A stretch of DNA of 6,152 nt from an uncultured Clostridia bacterium (GTDB lineage: Bacteria > Bacillota > Clostridia > Christensenellales > Borkfalkiaceae), in assembly GCA_934249265.1 (NCBI GenBank), contig CAKQKQ010000096.1, positions 1 through 6,152 of the forward strand. The letters are read 5' to 3'. The notes under the pieces are model-generated. The model searched no databases. It was given only the letters and a program-made list of their open reading frames with translations, and was not told the origin of the DNA. Within the stretch, counting starts at the first letter, position 1. Every line of letters begins with the position of its first letter. Shown here one piece after another: positions 4,638-6,152 of the stretch. A program made the position numbers and the translations under genes.

Positions 4638-5573
4638 TTACATTATTAAGGTAAACAAAATACCCACAAGCACGCTTATCAAATAAAGCATAACAAGCAG
4701 CACAAGGTTGCGCTTTATATCCTTGCCGTTTTTAAGCAATATCGCAAAGCCCATGCCGGCATTTACCGAAAGTCCGGCAAACAAACTGCCGAAAGTAATG
4801 CCTCCGTTTATATATAATTGAGTGATAAGCACCGACGATGCGCAGTTTGGTATAAGCCCCACAAGCGCAACTATAAACGGCTGATAAAAATTAGTTCCTT
4901 GCATAAAAGCAGTGATTTTATCTTCGCCGATTTTATAGACTATCAATGCAAATACTACGTTTACCGCAAGCACGAATAAAAACGTAGACAAACTATGTTT
5001 AAGGGGAACAAAACAATAATCATGCGCCCAATTATCTGTATGTTCGTGTCCGTGTTCATGACCGTGTTCGTCATCGTGATGCTCGTCATGCTCGTCGTGA
5101 TGGTCGTCTTCATCTTCGATATCGTGATGGCAATGCACGCAGATATCTTCATGCTCGAACGAGGTTGCTCCCGTTTGCAATTTCACTTTTTTTGAAAAAA
5201 TCAAATTGATTAAATACCCCGCTATGCACGCAACTACTATTTTCGTAACAAGTAGTAAGCCGAGCGATTTAAAACTGCCAGATGTCAACAGTAGCACCAA
5301 TCCCTCGTCGCTCGTCGCCAAAAATACCGAAATCAACGTACCCGGACCGATTATATTTTTTTCAAAAAGTTTTGCCGCCATTACCGAAAAGCCGCACTGC
5401 GGAAACGCCCCCGCAAGCGCGCCGCATAACGGCGCAGCCTTGCCCGTGAGAAATTTCCCGCTATGGAAAAATTTAACCTTTCTTTCGGCAAGTTCGATAA
5501 GTACGTATACAATATAAATAAAAGGCAATATTTTAACCGAATCTAAAAACGCGTCTAAAATCACGTCCCACAT
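4638..5573 (-). CDS. Putative heavy-metal exporter, ArsP_2-type permease with His-rich loop
   Basis: This 311-residue polytopic membrane protein has hydrophobic helices at about 10-28, 46-66, 78-97, 103-126, 192-213, 230-255, 260-280 and 288-310. Two related motifs, GALAGAFPQCGFS (51-63) and GLIPNCASS (239-247), mark an internal duplication, with TSDE at 87-90. This is the layout I associate with the ArsP_2 family, whose members are labelled arsenic efflux protein or putative manganese transporter. The central loop (about 141-187) has 15 His and 3 Cys among many Asp and Glu, including CVHCHH, HGHEHGHEH and HDYC, which suggests binding of Zn, Mn, Co, Ni or Cu. The substrate cannot be settled by sequence. 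AGGAGG (5581-5586) lies 7 nt from the ATG and a near-perfect promoter lies just upstream. It appears to be a single-gene transcript ending at 4429-4456. No metal-sensing regulator lies beside it, unless the partial gene at 5919 has that role. Confidence 0.85.
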   Translation of the reverse strand: MWDVILDAFLDSVKILPFIYIVYVLIELAERKVKFFHSGKFLTGKAAPLCGALAGAFPQCGFSVMAAKLFEKNIIGPGTLISVFLATSDEGLVLLLTSGSFKSLGLLLVTKIVVACIAGYLINLIFSKKVKLQTGATSFEHEDICVHCHHDIEDEDDHHDEHDEHHDDEHGHEHGHEHTDNWAHDYCFVPLKHSLSTFLFVLAVNVVFALIVYKIGEDKITAFMQGTNFYQPFIVALVGLIPNCASSVLITQLYINGGITFGSLFAGLSVNAGMGFAILLKNGKDIKRNLVLLVMLYLISVLVGILFTLIM

Positions 5574-5605
5574 ATTACTGCCTCCTTTTTGTCTGATTAC
5601 TTTTA

Positions 5606-5634
5606 ATTATATAACATTATCTTAAATATGTCAA
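5606..5634 (-). promoter_or_regulatory. Consensus promoter of the permease gene
   Basis: On the minus strand TTGACA (5629-5634) and TATAAT (5606-5611) are both perfect and are 17 bp apart. Transcription should start near 5599, leaving a leader of about 25 nt that contains little besides AGGAGG (5581-5586). No riboswitch can fit downstream of this promoter. So strong a promoter on a metal exporter suggests either constitutive expression or control by a repressor. Confidence 0.85.
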
Positions 5635-5703
5635 TTTTATGTCGGCGATACTATTCTCTTTTTATATTTAACAGGCTACGTTTTGTTTAAAAAATTCGTT
5701 ATT

Positions 5704-5743
5704 TTGTCGTTTTTACACGAAACGTATGCTGTAAACAAGACAA
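5704..5743. repeat. 14-bp imperfect inverted repeat between divergent promoters
   Basis: TTGTCGTTTTTACA at 5704-5717 pairs with TGTAAACAAGACAA at 5730-5743, 12 of 14 positions, around a 12-nt loop. It lies about 70 bp upstream of the permease -35 and 107 bp upstream of the likely -35 of the plus-strand gene. There is no U-tract after it, so it is not a terminator. It may be an operator for a dimeric regulator. Confidence 0.5.
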
Positions 5744-5813
5744 GATGCAACACTTTAAAAATTTTTCGGTTGTATAAAAAGATGCTTTATTTTTTCAAAA
5801 TCAACGACTTTTT

Positions 5814-5902
5814 ACTTGCATTATAATTTATTTTTCAATTGCTTTACCCTTTACTTTTTAGCAAGTCGGTTATATAATAAAATAAACCATAAACTTACTT
5901 GC
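5814..5902. repeat. Three ACTTGC/GCAAGT boxes around the promoter at 5850-5878
   Basis: TTACTTGCA occurs exactly at 5812-5820 and 5895-5903. An inverted GCAAGT lies at 5861-5866, inside the promoter spacer. The inverted copy and the downstream copy form an extended symmetry (TAGCAAGTCGGTT against AACTTACTTGCAA, 10 of 13) that brackets the -10. This could be an operator for the gene at 5919 or chance in AT-rich DNA. Confidence 0.35.
5850..5878 (+). promoter_or_regulatory. Probable promoter of the partial gene at 5919
   Basis: TATAAT at 5873-5878 with TTTACT at 5850-5855, spaced 17 bp, gives a perfect -10 and a moderate -35. Transcription should start near 5885, about 34 nt before the ATG. Confidence 0.6.
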
Positions 5903-5918
5903 AAAGGACGATAATAAA

Positions 5919-6152
5919 ATGGCTAAAAATTCAAACAACAAAATAGGCGATAACACTTTAAGCGAAACAATTAACATTCTTGAAAAATATTTTTATATCG
6001 AAGGCAAACATGCCACGCTCGACTTGTATTACGATACGTTTTCAGAACTTATCGACAACAATTTCGGCAACGATAAAATAGAAAAACTTAACTCGGTATT
6101 GTTTGACGAAATTGAAGAAACAGTAAAATTGCTGCCGTCGGACTATAAACTG
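5919..6152 (+). CDS. Unrecognised protein, N-terminal 78 residues (3' end outside window)
   Basis: ATG at 5919 is preceded by AAAGGA at 5903-5908, a 10-nt spacing, and by a good promoter. The frame is open through 78 codons to the edge with no stop. The product begins MAKNSNNKIGDNTLSETINI, then LEKYFYIEGKHATLDLYYDT and an acidic, helix-forming stretch ending VKLLPSDYKL. There is no signal peptide, membrane segment, cysteine or motif I recognise. The charged, alternating hydrophobic pattern suggests a soluble helical protein. It is divergent from the metal permease, with 345 bp between the starts, and could share control sites with it. The visible part is not enough to propose a function. Confidence 0.8.
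   Translation, partial: MAKNSNNKIGDNTLSETINILEKYFYIEGKHATLDLYYDTFSELIDNNFGNDKIEKLNSVLFDEIEETVKLLPSDYKL

Noticed and set aside
5206..5517. 103-codon plus-strand frame inside the permease gene
   Set aside because: It is antisense to membrane helices with recognised family motifs and has no ribosome binding site or promoter.
5574..5918. Manganese (yybP-ykoY type) riboswitch upstream of the permease
   Set aside because: I looked for the conserved G-rich core on the minus strand and did not see it, and the consensus promoter leaves too little leader.

Overview
The window looks like chromosomal DNA from an AT-rich Gram-positive anaerobe of the Bacillota, most likely an uncultured gut-type member of class Clostridia. 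This is inference. It rests on strong GGAGG-type ribosome binding sites, TTGACA/TATAAT-type promoters, gene families typical of that group (a class V aminotransferase-type cysteine desulfurase, a PucR/CdaR-type regulator, an S41 protease with a PDZ domain, an ArsP_2-type permease), and a G/C-rich intergenic hairpin repeat of a kind I recall from such genomes. I see no phage, transposase, CRISPR, tRNA or rRNA sequence.

Layout. 1-377 (+): the C-terminal third of a cysteine desulfurase, cut by the window edge but keeping its catalytic cysteine loop. 378-871: a gene-poor stretch with two head-to-head copies of a double-hairpin repeat (488-534 and 580-634), then an AT-rich part with a 14-bp inverted repeat and a 16-bp direct repeat. 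872-1144 (-) and 1215-1577 (+): two small unrecognised genes, divergently transcribed from a shared 70-bp region; the second has a hydrophobic N-terminus. 1684-3030 (-): a membrane-anchored S41 C-terminal processing protease. 3167-4219 (-): a PucR/CdaR-type regulator 136 bp upstream of the protease. 4638-5573 (-): a permease with a very His/Asp/Glu-rich metal-binding loop. 5919-6152 (+): the start of an unrecognised gene that runs off the right edge.

How the genes relate. The desulfurase fragment belongs to sulfur transfer outside the window. The regulator and protease share a strand and I find no clear terminator or protease promoter between them, so co-transcription is possible but unproven. 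The regulator has an extended -10 promoter with two exact 11-bp repeats, one over the -35 and one in the leader, which suggests autoregulation. The permease has a near-consensus promoter and a leader of only about 25 nt, too short for a manganese riboswitch. The small + gene and the protease converge, and each appears to have its terminator inside the other's coding sequence.

I found no clear new multi-gene system. The best leads are the divergent small-gene pair, the reciprocal embedded terminators, the repeats around the regulator promoter, and the symmetric elements in the 5574-5918 divergent intergenic region.
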